DNA of 64,000 nt from Sphingobium cupriresistens (lineage in GTDB: Bacteria; Pseudomonadota; Alphaproteobacteria; Sphingomonadales; Sphingomonadaceae): positions 38,402 to 102,401 of the forward strand of contig NZ_SEOO01000015.1 of NCBI RefSeq assembly GCF_004152865.1, given 5' to 3'. The position numbers and the translations under genes are program-made. Positions within the stretch are counted from its first letter, which is position 1. Every line of letters starts with the position of its first letter. This document shows positions 52,747-61,724 of this stretch, in pieces. The notes under the pieces are model-generated. The model had not been told where the DNA came from. It searched no databases and worked only from the letters and a program-made list of their open reading frames with translations.

Positions 52747-54158
52747 AGCTTGTACGCCGCCTTGACCAGATCATAGGCGAGCGCACGGGCGACTTCGACC
52801 GCCTCATCCTCCTCCAGCCGATGTTCGGCGACCAGTTGGGCCAGCCAGGCGCAGTCCATGCGGCGGGCGACGTCATGCCGCGCCGGGATCGAAAGGAAGG
52901 CGCGGGTATCGTCGTTGAAGCCGACCATGTTGTAGAAACCCGCGGTTTCGGTCGTGCGCTCGCGAAAACGGCGCATCCCTTCCGGGCTGTCATGGAACCA
53001 CCAGGGCGGCCCCAGCTTGAGCGCGGGGTAGTGGCCCGCCAGCGGGGCGAGTTCGCGGGCATAGACATCCTCGTCCAGGGTGAAGAGGATCAGGGTCAGG
53101 CGCGGGTCATTGCCATAAGCGTCGAGCAAGGGCTTCAACGCCTGCACGAATTCGCCCGCGGTCGGGATGTCGCCGCCCTTGTCCTTGCCGAAGCGGGCCA
53201 GCACGGCGGCGTTATGGCTGCGATGGACGCCGGGGTGCAATTGCATCACCATGCCGTCCTCGATCGCCATGCGCGCCATTTCAGTCAGCATATGTCCGCG
53301 GAACAGTTCTGCTTCTCCGGCCGTGACGGGGCCGGTCGTGACTTTGGCGTAAAGCGCCTCAATCTCTTCGCGCGGCAGGTTGGCGGTGAAGGCGGACGGA
53401 TGGCCGTGGTCAGTGGAGGTCGCGCCGGCTTCGCGGAAATCGGCGCGGCGCTTTTCGTGGGCGCGGAGATATCCGGCATAGCTGCCTGCATCCTCACCCG
53501 CCATGGCGCAGAAGCGCTGGACGTTGGCGATGAAATGCGGGTCGTCGGGGTCCAGCACCGGGTCGGGACGATAGGCGGTGACGACCCGGCCGCCCCAGCC
53601 CGACGCCCGGATCGCGCGGTGATGGTCGAGCGGATCGAGCGGCCCTTCGGTGGTTGCGATCACTTCGATATTATAGCGTTCGAACAGGGCGCGCGGGCGG
53701 AAGGCGTCGGTCCTCAGCGCGGTATCGATCATGTCGTAATAGTGATCGGCGGTGTCCGCTTCCAACTGCACATCGATGCCGAACGCCTCGACAAAGACCC
53801 AGTCCATCCACATCCGCGTGGGCGTGCCCCGGAACAGATAGTAACGCTCGGCAAAGCGCCGCCAGATGGCGCGCGGATCGCTTTCGGTCGCGCTGCCATC
53901 GACGGTCGGCACGCCCAGTTCGTCCAGCGTCACACCCTGGCTCATCAACATGCGGAAGGCATAATGATCGGGCACGATCAGCAGTTGGGCGGGATTGGCG
54001 AAAGGCGCGTCATAGGCGAACCAGCGCGGATCGGTATGGCCGTGCGGGCTGATGATCGGCAGATCCCTGACCGCCGCATAGAGGCGCCGCGCCATATCGC
54101 GGGTGGCGGGATCGGACGGGAACAGCCGGTCGGGGTGCAGGCGTAAGGGCTTCGTCAT
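52743..54158 (-). CDS. uxaC: Glucuronate isomerase
   Basis: A 471-residue uronate isomerase, standard family length, converting D-glucuronate to D-fructuronate (and galacturonate to tagaturonate). The metal motif is PIISPHGHTDPRWF (about 34-47). Other family segments are RYYLFRGTPTRMWMDW, YNIEVIATTEGPLDPLDHH, MVMQLHPGVHRSHN, and WWFHDSPEGMRRFRE near residue 393. The start overlaps the carrier stop as ATGA, and its stop overlaps fructuronate reductase as GTGA, so the three genes are translationally coupled. Cytoplasmic; second step after uptake of glucuronate. Confidence 0.96.
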   Translation of the reverse strand: MTKPLRLHPDRLFPSDPATRDMARRLYAAVRDLPIISPHGHTDPRWFAYDAPFANPAQLLIVPDHYAFRMLMSQGVTLDELGVPTVDGSATESDPRAIWRRFAERYYLFRGTPTRMWMDWVFVEAFGIDVQLEADTADHYYDMIDTALRTDAFRPRALFERYNIEVIATTEGPLDPLDHHRAIRASGWGGRVVTAYRPDPVLDPDDPHFIANVQRFCAMAGEDAGSYAGYLRAHEKRRADFREAGATSTDHGHPSAFTANLPREEIEALYAKVTTGPVTAGEAELFRGHMLTEMARMAIEDGMVMQLHPGVHRSHNAAVLARFGKDKGGDIPTAGEFVQALKPLLDAYGNDPRLTLILFTLDEDVYARELAPLAGHYPALKLGPPWWFHDSPEGMRRFRERTTETAGFYNMVGFNDDTRAFLSIPARHDVARRMDCAWLAQLVAEHRLEEDEAVEVARALAYDLVKAAYKL

Positions 54159-55480
54159 GCGCGAGTCTCTGGAAGGGGAACAAGCACCGCCTGATAGCGG
54201 GGCAGGAGAAGATGGATGACGCCCAGCGCCATCAGATAGGCGCAGGAGGCGACCGCGAAGATCGGGCCGTAACTGCCCACCGTGTCGAGGATGACGCCCG
54301 CGAATTTGGCCATCATCATACCCCCGACCGCACCCGAAAGGCCGCCAAGACCGACGACCGATCCCGCCATCCGGCGCGGAAAGACATCACCGGGCAGCGC
54401 ATAGAGATTAGCGGAAAAGCCCTGATGCCCGGCGCAGGCCAGGCCGATGAGGCCGACCGCCACCCACATGGATGGCGCGCTGGCGGCAAAGGCGATCGGC
54501 ACGGCGCAGAGCGCGGCGAGCAGCATCGCGCCTTTGCGCGCGCGATTGAGGCTCCATCCCCGCCCCATGAAGCGCGAGGAGGCCCATCCGCCCGCGACCG
54601 ACCCGACATCGGCCAGCAGATAGACCGCAATCAGCGGCGGGCCAAAGTCCAGCATCTTGACGCCATATTGTTTGTTGAAGAAATCGGGCAGCCAGAAGAG
54701 GAAGGTCCACCAGACCGGATCGATCAGGAAGCGCCCCGCCATATAGGCCCAGGTCTGGCGATGGCGGAACAGGGTCGCCCATTTGACCGGGCGCTGGGGT
54801 TCTACGGGATCGGTTTCGATCCAGGCCAGTTCTTCGGCCGACAGGCTCTTTTTCTGGCGCGGCGTGCGGTAGAAGCTCAGCCAGACGGCCAGCCAGACCA
54901 CGGTCAGCAGGCCGGTCAGAATGAACGCCCAGCGCCAGCCCAGCGTCACCGCGATGATCGGCACCACCAGCGGCGTCAGGATCGCCCCGACATTCGACCC
55001 GGCGTTGAAGATGCCAATGGCGAGCGCCCGTTCCTTCTTGGGGAACCATTCGTTGGTCGCGGCGATAGCGGCGGGAAATGTCCCCGCTTCCCCGATCGCC
55101 AGCGGAATGCGCGCGATCAGCATCCCGGCGGTCGATGTGAAGAAGATATGGGCGACATGGCCCAGCGTCCACAAGGTCACAGCCAGCGCATAGCCAGCCC
55201 GCGCGCCGATCCGGTCGATCAGCCGCCCGAACACGACGTAAGAGATGCCATAGCCCGCCTGGAACCAGATGGCGAGATCGGCATAGCCGCGTTCGCTCCA
55301 GCCGTAGCGGGCCTGAAGGTCAGGCTTCAATGTCGGCAGGACGAGGCGATCGACATAAGACAGCACGACCGCCGCAAACAACAAGCCGCAGACGATCCAG
55401 CGGACTTTGCCTGATGGCTTTGGGCCTGATGGCTTTGGGCCTGATGGCTTTGGGCCGGATGGCTTTGGGATGGCGTTCAT
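54155..55480 (-). CDS. MFS hexuronate transporter (ExuT-like, ACS family)
   Basis: A 441-residue inner-membrane carrier with about 12 membrane segments. Helix 1 (WIVCGLLFAAVVLSYVDRLV) begins near residue 28; LIDRIGARAGYALA is the MFS loop signature, and GEAGTFPAAIAATNEWFPKK matches the ACS/hexuronate family. The cytoplasmic N-terminus is unusual: four tandem KPSG-type repeats from a perfect 15-base DNA repeat (55411-55470). ATG 55480 follows GGAAAG; a longer frame starts inside the REP element and translates it as MDPRLRGDDQ, so it is rejected. It should import glucuronate or galacturonate for uxaC. Confidence 0.9.
   Translation of the reverse strand: MNAIPKPSGPKPSGPKPSGPKPSGKVRWIVCGLLFAAVVLSYVDRLVLPTLKPDLQARYGWSERGYADLAIWFQAGYGISYVVFGRLIDRIGARAGYALAVTLWTLGHVAHIFFTSTAGMLIARIPLAIGEAGTFPAAIAATNEWFPKKERALAIGIFNAGSNVGAILTPLVVPIIAVTLGWRWAFILTGLLTVVWLAVWLSFYRTPRQKKSLSAEELAWIETDPVEPQRPVKWATLFRHRQTWAYMAGRFLIDPVWWTFLFWLPDFFNKQYGVKMLDFGPPLIAVYLLADVGSVAGGWASSRFMGRGWSLNRARKGAMLLAALCAVPIAFAASAPSMWVAVGLIGLACAGHQGFSANLYALPGDVFPRRMAGSVVGLGGLSGAVGGMMMAKFAGVILDTVGSYGPIFAVASCAYLMALGVIHLLLPRYQAVLVPLPETRA
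55411..55470 (-). repeat. Four 15-base tandem repeats in the MFS gene
   Basis: CTGATGGCTTTGGGC repeats four times (55411-55425, 55426-55440, 55441-55455, 55456-55470; the last with two changes). Read on the minus strand it codes for repeated KPSGP units in the carrier N-terminus. Near-identity of the copies suggests recent slippage, and copy number may vary between strains. Confidence 0.85.
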
Positions 55481-55500
55481 CGGGCTTTCCAACAAGCATT

Positions 55501-55590
55501 GGTCATCCCCGCGCAGGCGGGGATCCATCTATCGGCACGAAGCAAGGCGCGAGATGGCGCGATGGATTCCCGCCTGCGCGGGAACGACGG
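55501..55590. repeat. REPIN: two inverted REP elements between mannonate dehydratase and carrier genes
   Basis: Copy 1 at 55501-55528 folds into ATCCCCGC / GCGGGGAT with a 4-base loop. Copy 2 at 55562-55590 is the same element in the opposite orientation, with stem TTCCCGC / GCGGGAA. They lie about 34 bases apart, the layout of a REP doublet mobilised by a RAYT transposase elsewhere. The pair may also modulate read-through between the two genes. Confidence 0.8.
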
Positions 55591-55615
55591 AGATGTTTGC
55601 GGATGGGTCAAGGGA

Positions 55616-56827
55616 TCACCAGTTGAACATGGTGCCGTCTTCCAGCCGGTTCACCGGCAGGAAGGCGCGATTATATTCATATTGGGCGGCCAGGTCCTCG
55701 TCGATATCGACGCCCAGACCGGGCGCTTCACCCGGATGCATGGCCCCATCAGCAAAGGTGTAGGCGTGCGGGAAAACCGCGTCGGTTTCGGGCGTGTGGC
55801 GCATATATTCCTGCACGCCGAAATTGGGGACGCTCAGGTCGAAATGCAGCGCGGCGGCCATGCAGACCGGCGACAGGTCGGTCGCGCCGTGGCAACCAGT
55901 GCGGACCTGATAAAGGTCGGCCAAGTTCGCGATCTTGCGCAGGTGGCTGATGCCGCCGGCATGAACCACGGTGGCGCGGATATAGTCGATCAGCTGGTTT
56001 TCGATCAGCTCGCGGCAGTCGTGGATCGAATTGAAAATCTCGCCCACGGCCAACGGCGTCGTGGTGTGCTGGCGGATCAGCTTGAACGCTTCCTGATTTT
56101 CGGCCGGCGTGGCATCTTCCAGCCAGAAAGGACGATATTGCTCCAGATCCTTGCCCAGACGGCCCGCTTCAATCGGAGTCAGGCGGTGATGGATATCATG
56201 CAGCAGATGCACGTCCCAGCCCAGCGCTTCGCGCGCCGCCTTGAACAGTTCGGGAACGACGCGCAGATATTTGCTGGTGTTCCAGACATTTTCGGTCGGC
56301 AGGTCGGCGTCGGCCGGTTCGTAGAAATATTTATCCTTCGACACGCCATAGGTGGACGCCATGCCCGGCACGCCGCACTGGATGCGGATCGCCTTGTAAC
56401 CCTGGCGCTGATAGTCGAGCGCGACGGCGACCGTATCCTCGATACTGGCGCCATTGGCATGGCCGTAGACCATCACGCTTTCCCGGCTCGCCCCGCCCAG
56501 CAATTGATAGACCGGCAGGCCCGCCAGCTTGCCCTTGATGTCCCAGAGCGCGGTATCGACGGCGGCGATGGCCGACATGGTGACGGGACCGCGCCGCCAA
56601 TAAGCACCCTTGTAGAGATATTGCCAGATATCCTCGATCCGGTGCGCGTCGCGGCCGATCAGGCAGGGGACGACATGATCCTGCAAGTAACTGGCGACCG
56701 ACAATTCGCGGCCGTTGAGCGTCGCGTCGCCGAGGCCGTAGACGCCGTCTTCGGTGATGATCTTGAGGGTAACGAAATTGCGACCGGGGGAGGTCACGAT
56801 GACCTTGGCATCAATGATCTTGGGCAT
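55616..56827 (-). CDS. manD: D-mannonate dehydratase, enolase superfamily (ManD)
   Basis: A 403-residue enolase-superfamily dehydratase converting D-mannonate to 2-keto-3-deoxygluconate. Metal ligands fall at Asp211 (HLLHDIHHR), Glu237 (FWLEDATP) and Glu263 (AVGEIFNS); Arg148 and Tyr160 (IRIQCGVPG...STYG) and His213 are the catalytic residues expected from the characterised Novosphingobium enzyme, with a +1 offset. This fits a functional mannonate dehydratase rather than a RspA relative of low activity. ATG 56827 starts 14 bases beyond the GH3 stop, so it belongs to the GH3 operon, and it is followed by the REPIN and the hexuronate carrier gene. Confidence 0.95.
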   Translation of the reverse strand: MPKIIDAKVIVTSPGRNFVTLKIITEDGVYGLGDATLNGRELSVASYLQDHVVPCLIGRDAHRIEDIWQYLYKGAYWRRGPVTMSAIAAVDTALWDIKGKLAGLPVYQLLGGASRESVMVYGHANGASIEDTVAVALDYQRQGYKAIRIQCGVPGMASTYGVSKDKYFYEPADADLPTENVWNTSKYLRVVPELFKAAREALGWDVHLLHDIHHRLTPIEAGRLGKDLEQYRPFWLEDATPAENQEAFKLIRQHTTTPLAVGEIFNSIHDCRELIENQLIDYIRATVVHAGGISHLRKIANLADLYQVRTGCHGATDLSPVCMAAALHFDLSVPNFGVQEYMRHTPETDAVFPHAYTFADGAMHPGEAPGLGVDIDEDLAAQYEYNRAFLPVNRLEDGTMFNW

Positions 56828-56841
56828 ATGCGCAGTCCTGT

Positions 56842-59211
56842 TCAGATAATTTCGAGCGTGACGGTTTGAAGATTCTGGCTGTCCGGCCCGACCATGATGT
56901 CGACGAGGCCGGGTTCGACCACCTCTTCCATCTCCAGATTCCATAAGGCGAAGGCATCAGGGCCGAGGCTCAGGCGCACGGTCCGCGTCTCGCCGGGGGC
57001 AAGGGTGATGCGTTCAAAACCCTTGAGTTCCTTGATCGGGCGCGTGACGCTGGCGGTCTGGTCATGGACGTAGAGCTGCACCACTTCGTCCCCTGCCCTG
57101 TCGCCCATGTTGCGCACATCGACCTCGACCGTGACAGTTCCACCGACGCCGATGCGTTGAGCAGAAAGTCGTGGTTTTCCAAATGTGAATTGCGTGTAGC
57201 TAAGGCCATATCCGAAGGGAAAAAGCGGCGAGATGTCCTCGAACACATAACCGCGCCGGGCGCTGGGCTTGCGGTTGTAGAAGATCGGAATCTGCCCTGC
57301 GTCGCGCGCGACGGTGACGGGCAGCTTCGCGCCGGGATTGACGTCCCCGAACAGGATATCGGCCATGGCGGCGCCGCCCTCCTGCCCCGGATACCAGCAT
57401 TCGAGCAGCGCGTTGGCGCTCTCCACTATGTCCGGATAGCTGGGCGGGCGGCCATTGATGGCGCAGACGATGACGGGCTTGCCGGTCGCCTTGATCGCCG
57501 AGAACAGGGCGTTCTGTTCGCCCAGCAGGTCCAGACTGGTGCGGTCGCCCAGATGGTTCTTCGCGAAGCCTTCGCGGCTGGTCTGTTCGGTATCGCCGAT
57601 GGCGAGCAGGATGATATCCGCGCCCTTAGCGACTTCGACCGCCTCTGCGATCAACTGGCGGTTCTTTGCGGGATCGGCCAGATAGACTTCATCGACCGAG
57701 CGATCCTCGCTCTGGGTGATGAAGACGCCCTGCGCATGGACGACCTCCGCCTTGCCCTTGAGCTTGGCCTTCACCCCTTCCAGCAAAGACACGTCCTGCC
57801 GTGGAATGGAAGAATAGCCGCCCAGCCGCGCGATGGCGGCGTTGGGGCCGATCACCGCGACCCGCCTGTGCGCGCCGGCAGCGAGCGGCAGCGTGCCGTC
57901 ATTCCTGAGCAGCGCGATCGATTTGTGCGCGGCCTTGAGCGCCAGCGCGCGGGCTTCGGCATTGCCGGTCAGCGCGTCATAATCCTTGCGCGGCCAGGGA
58001 TTTTCGAACAGGCCCGCGCGGAACTTGAGCGTCAACATGCGCGTGCAGGCGATGTCGACCGCTTCGAGGGGCACCTTGCCCGCGCGGACCTGTTCCACGA
58101 GCGTCCGATAGGTCATCCCATCGGGCAGCTCGCAATCGACCCCGGCGCGGAGGGCGGCGCGGGCCGATGCCTCCGGGTCGGGCTGAACATGGTGGATGGT
58201 GTCGAGTTCGTGGACCGCGCCATAATCGCTGACCACCGCGCCGTCGAAATGCCATTCGCCGCGCAATATGTCGCCGAGCAGCCATTTGTTCTGGTGGCTG
58301 GGGACGCCGTCGATCTCGTTATAGCTGGGCATGACGGCGGCGATGCCGGTGCGCTTGACCACCTGCCGGAAGGGCGGAAAGAAATTCTCGCGCAACTCCC
58401 GCTCGCTGATCGGCGCGGGCGCGATATTCTCGCCGCTCTGGGGCTGGCCATGGCCGGTCATATGTTTGAGCGTCGCCATGACCTTGTCCGGGCCGATCTG
58501 CTTGCTCTCCCCTTGCAAGCCCAGCACCGCCGCGACACCCATTTCGCCGCACAGATAGGGGTCTTCGCCGAACGTCTCCTCGATCCGGCCCCAGCGCGGG
58601 TCGCGGGCGATATCCACCACCGGCGACAGCGCCAGATGGACGCCGCGCGCGCGGACTTCGCGGGCGATGACGGACTGGACGTCGCGCATCAGGTCCCGGT
58701 CGAAACTGCCCGCCAGGCCGATCGCCATCGGGAACATGGTCGCGTCGGTGGCCATATAGCCGTGCAGCGATTCCTCATGGAACAGCACCGGGATGCCCAG
58801 GCGCGTTTCCTGCGTCGCCCATGTCTGGACGGCGGTGATGAAGGCGACGGTGTCGGCCGGGGTGCGCCAGCGCGCGCCAACGCCGCCCGCCTGCTGCGAC
58901 CCGTCGGGCGCGCCGCGCCGGTCGGACGGGCGCGTGATCTGGCCGAAGCTGGCGGGATAGGCCTGGCTCGCTTTTGCAGGCGAGAAGGTCAGGTCGTCCA
59001 TGATGTCGGCCTTGGTCGCCCAGAGCGCGATGATCTGGCCGACCTTCTCCTCCAGCGTCATGCGGCCCAGCAGGTCGCGAACGCGCAGGTCGATCGGGGC
59101 GGTGGCGTCCTTGTAGAGCGGACCGCTCTTCCTAGCGGCGACGGCCGGGGCCGCCGCGAAGAAGGAGGTCGAGGCGAGCAGGCCCAGCGCCTGACGTCGG
59201 GCGAGACTCAT
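56842..59211 (-). CDS. Exported GH3 glycosidase (beta-xylosidase/beta-glucosidase type)
   Basis: A 789-residue family 3 glycoside hydrolase. The N-terminus [20 protein letters not shown] looks like a Tat signal (RR near residue 5) with cleavage near AVAA. The (beta/alpha)8 domain ends with the nucleophile motif [10 protein letters not shown] (Asp near residue 330); [12 protein letters not shown] and [18 protein letters not shown] are typical GH3. The alpha/beta sandwich and C-terminal fibronectin-III-like domain ([12 protein letters not shown]) follow. Paralogue of the next gene upstream; start ATGAG overlaps its stop. With GH67 it should release xylose from xylo-oligosaccharides in the periplasm. 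Confidence 0.93.
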   Translation of the reverse strand: MSLARRQALGLLASTSFFAAAPAVAARKSGPLYKDATAPIDLRVRDLLGRMTLEEKVGQIIALWATKADIMDDLTFSPAKASQAYPASFGQITRPSDRRGAPDGSQQAGGVGARWRTPADTVAFITAVQTWATQETRLGIPVLFHEESLHGYMATDATMFPMAIGLAGSFDRDLMRDVQSVIAREVRARGVHLALSPVVDIARDPRWGRIEETFGEDPYLCGEMGVAAVLGLQGESKQIGPDKVMATLKHMTGHGQPQSGENIAPAPISERELRENFFPPFRQVVKRTGIAAVMPSYNEIDGVPSHQNKWLLGDILRGEWHFDGAVVSDYGAVHELDTIHHVQPDPEASARAALRAGVDCELPDGMTYRTLVEQVRAGKVPLEAVDIACTRMLTLKFRAGLFENPWPRKDYDALTGNAEARALALKAAHKSIALLRNDGTLPLAAGAHRRVAVIGPNAAIARLGGYSSIPRQDVSLLEGVKAKLKGKAEVVHAQGVFITQSEDRSVDEVYLADPAKNRQLIAEAVEVAKGADIILLAIGDTEQTSREGFAKNHLGDRTSLDLLGEQNALFSAIKATGKPVIVCAINGRPPSYPDIVESANALLECWYPGQEGGAAMADILFGDVNPGAKLPVTVARDAGQIPIFYNRKPSARRGYVFEDISPLFPFGYGLSYTQFTFGKPRLSAQRIGVGGTVTVEVDVRNMGDRAGDEVVQLYVHDQTASVTRPIKELKGFERITLAPGETRTVRLSLGPDAFALWNLEMEEVVEPGLVDIMVGPDSQNLQTVTLEII

Positions 59212-61583
59212 GGCTTCACCGTCAGCGTGGCGGATTGGAGCGCGACCGAACTGTTCCCGGTCATGATCTCGAACTCGCCCGGTTCCACGACGCGCTCCAT
59301 ATGGTCATTCCACATCCACAGACTTTGCGGGCTGATCGTGAAGGTGACGGTCCGGCTTTCGCCCGGCTTCAGGGTGATGCGCTGAAAGCCCTTCAACTCC
59401 TTGATCGGGCGCGTGACGGAGCTGACCTTGTCGCGGATATAGAGCTGGACGACCTCGTCGCCTTCGCGTGCGCCGCTGTTGCGGACATCGATCGAGACAG
59501 TTGTTTTGCCTCCGGTGCCGATCGTCGTCGCGGCCAGACGCGGGGGCGACAGGTCGAACCTCGTGTAGCTGAGGCCGAAGCCGAAGGGGTAGAGCGGGTC
59601 GGTCGTATCGAACAGATAGCCGCGCCGCGCCGAGGGCTTGGCATTGTAGAATAGCGGCAATTGCCCGACCGATCGCGGCACGGTGACGGGCAGCTTGCCG
59701 CCAGGGTTCACGTCGCCGAACAGGACGTCCGCGACGGCATTGCCGCCCTGCTCGCCCAGATACCAGCCTTCGAGAATTGCGTTGGCCTGTTCGCTGATGG
59801 TGACGGTCGAGGCCGGCCGCCCGTTGATGAGGACGACGGTGATCGGCTTGCCCAATGCCTTGAGCGCATCGAACAGTTCCTGCTGCTCACCCACAAGGTC
59901 CAGGCTGGGCCGGTCGCCCAGATGGTTGTCGGCCCAGCCCTCGCGGCTCGACTGTTCGGTATCGCCCAGCGTCAGGACGATTCGGTCCACGCCCCTGGCC
60001 GCCTCGACCGCTTGCGCGATCAGCTTGCGGTTTTCGGCCGGGTCGGACTTGGTGACGCTGTCTTCCCACCAGTCGTCATTCTCGGTGATCTTCACGCCTT
60101 GCGCGAAGACGATGTTTGCCTTGCCGCCAACCTTCGCCCTGATGCCGCCGAGGATCGACACGGTGTGCGGCGGCTGGCCATAATAGCCGCCCAGCCGCGC
60201 CACCGCAGCGCTCGGCCCGATGACGGCGATCGTGCCTTCGGGCTTGAGCGGCAACATGCCGTCATTCTTGAGCAGGATGATGGAACGCTGCGCCGATTTC
60301 AGCGCGAGGGCACGGGCGTCCGCGTTGTTGGTGATCTTTTCCGACGCGGCGGCGTCGGCATAGGGCTGTTCGAACAGGCCGGCGCGGAATTTCAGCTCCA
60401 GCATCCGGCGCGTGGCCAGATCGACCTTCGCCTCGTTCACCTTGCCTTCGCGCACCAGCTTGCCCAGCGTCGCGTAAGACAGGCCGTCGGGCAAGTCCGC
60501 ATCGACGCCCGCATCGAGCGCGCGCATCGCCGCTTCTTCCAGATTAGCGGCGATATGGTGGATGCTCATCAACTGATCGACCGCCGAATAGTCGGACACG
60601 ACCGCGCCCTTGAAGCCCCATTCCTCGCGCAGCACATTATCCAACAGCCAGCGATTGGCGTGGCTGGGGACGCCATCGATCTCGTTATACGACGCCATGA
60701 CCGCTTCGATGCCGGTACGCTTGACCACCTGTTCAAAGGGCGGGAAGAAATTTTCGCGCAGTTCGCGTTCGCTGACCGGCGCGGGGCCGACATTGGTGCC
60801 GCTTTCGGGCTGGCCATGGCCGGTCAGATGCTTGAGCGTGGCGAACACCTTGCCGGGTCGCAGGTCGCGGCTACGGCCGACGCCTTGCAGCCCCTCGACC
60901 GCCGCAACGCCCATTTCGCCGACCAGATAGGGATCTTCGCCATAGGTTTCCTCGATCCGGCCCCAGCGCGGATCGCGGGCGATGTCCACCACCGGCGACA
61001 GCACCATCGGCACGCCGCGGACACGGATCTCCCGCGCGATCACGCTGTTCACGTCGCGCAGCATGGCGGTGTCGAAGGAGGAGGCCATGGCGATCGACTG
61101 GGGGAAGCTGGTCGCGCCGACGGCGGCATAGCCATGCAGCCCCTCTTCATGGAACAGGATCGGGATGCCCAGCCGCGTCTGCGTCGTCGCCCATTTTTGC
61201 AGGGCGTTGACGAGCGCGACCGTCTGGCGCGGATTGCGGCCCGGCGCGACGCGCGGACTGACCGCGCCCTTCGCGTCAGACGGCCGGGTGAAATGGCCGA
61301 GGCCATTGGGATATTGCGCCGCGAGCTTCGCAGGATCGAGTTGAAGCTGCGCGTCGAAAATCTTGACCTTGTCGAGCCAGACAGTGGTGATCTGCGCGAT
61401 CTTTTCATCCAGCGTCATGCGCGCAAGAAGATCATCTACGCGGGCTTCGATCGGGGCGCCGGCATCCTTGTACACAGCCTTGGTCGATGCCGTCGCGGGC
61501 GCCGCATGGACGGGCATCACCGGCAAGGCGACACTCAGCGCCAGCGCCGATGCGGCACACCATATTTTACGGTTACGGATCAC
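59208..61583 (-). CDS. Exported GH3 glycosidase, paralogue of the neighbouring GH3
   Basis: A 791-residue family 3 glycoside hydrolase, first gene of the minus-strand GH3-manD-uronate operon. GTG 61583 is preferred, since GGAGAGGGG lies just upstream and the product starts with a clean signal peptide (MIRNRKIWCAASALALSVAL, cleaved after PVHA). ATG 61598 is an alternative, and longer frames would run into the operator. Family motifs: [30 protein letters not shown] and the nucleophile GAVVSDYSAV. The fibronectin-III-like end is [12 protein letters not shown]. It shares about the same architecture as the enzyme at 56842; the pair may split oligosaccharide length or sugar type. Confidence 0.92.
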   Translation of the reverse strand: MIRNRKIWCAASALALSVALPVMPVHAAPATASTKAVYKDAGAPIEARVDDLLARMTLDEKIAQITTVWLDKVKIFDAQLQLDPAKLAAQYPNGLGHFTRPSDAKGAVSPRVAPGRNPRQTVALVNALQKWATTQTRLGIPILFHEEGLHGYAAVGATSFPQSIAMASSFDTAMLRDVNSVIAREIRVRGVPMVLSPVVDIARDPRWGRIEETYGEDPYLVGEMGVAAVEGLQGVGRSRDLRPGKVFATLKHLTGHGQPESGTNVGPAPVSERELRENFFPPFEQVVKRTGIEAVMASYNEIDGVPSHANRWLLDNVLREEWGFKGAVVSDYSAVDQLMSIHHIAANLEEAAMRALDAGVDADLPDGLSYATLGKLVREGKVNEAKVDLATRRMLELKFRAGLFEQPYADAAASEKITNNADARALALKSAQRSIILLKNDGMLPLKPEGTIAVIGPSAAVARLGGYYGQPPHTVSILGGIRAKVGGKANIVFAQGVKITENDDWWEDSVTKSDPAENRKLIAQAVEAARGVDRIVLTLGDTEQSSREGWADNHLGDRPSLDLVGEQQELFDALKALGKPITVVLINGRPASTVTISEQANAILEGWYLGEQGGNAVADVLFGDVNPGGKLPVTVPRSVGQLPLFYNAKPSARRGYLFDTTDPLYPFGFGLSYTRFDLSPPRLAATTIGTGGKTTVSIDVRNSGAREGDEVVQLYIRDKVSSVTRPIKELKGFQRITLKPGESRTVTFTISPQSLWMWNDHMERVVEPGEFEIMTGNSSVALQSATLTVKP

Positions 61584-61637
61584 GACGCCCCTCTCCATTT
61601 TATTCCGCGACAATCTTTCCGCTTGCCGTGGTTGAAC

Positions 61638-61651
61638 TGATAGCGTTACCA
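61638..61651. promoter_or_regulatory. LacI-type operator between GH3 and GH67 genes
   Basis: TGATAGCGTTACCA, matching TGGTAGCGCTATCA at 51184 in inverse orientation. It lies in the divergent region 61584-61724, 55 bases upstream of the GH3 start and 74 bases upstream of the GH67 start, with a TTGACA on the minus strand at 61672-61677. Likely represses both operons until a uronate-derived inducer is present. Confidence 0.66.
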
Positions 61652-61672
61652 TTGCTTCGACAAGAGAGACTT

Positions 61673-61699
61673 GTCAATGCCCGATCAATGGGCTTTGAC
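61673..61699 (+). other. Inverted repeat in the GH67 leader
   Basis: Arms GTCAATGCCC and GGGCTTTGAC (one mismatch) around a 7-base centre, 26 bases before the GH67 start. It overlaps the -35 region of the minus-strand promoter. It could be an operator for a second regulator or an mRNA hairpin. Confidence 0.45.
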
Positions 61700-61724
61700 G
61701 TTCGGGACAAGGGAGAGGATTTTG

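Noticed and set aside
55411..55590. A CRISPR array
   Set aside because: The direct repeats are contiguous 15-mers in a coding sequence and the other repeats are an inverted REP pair; there are no spacers and no cas genes.
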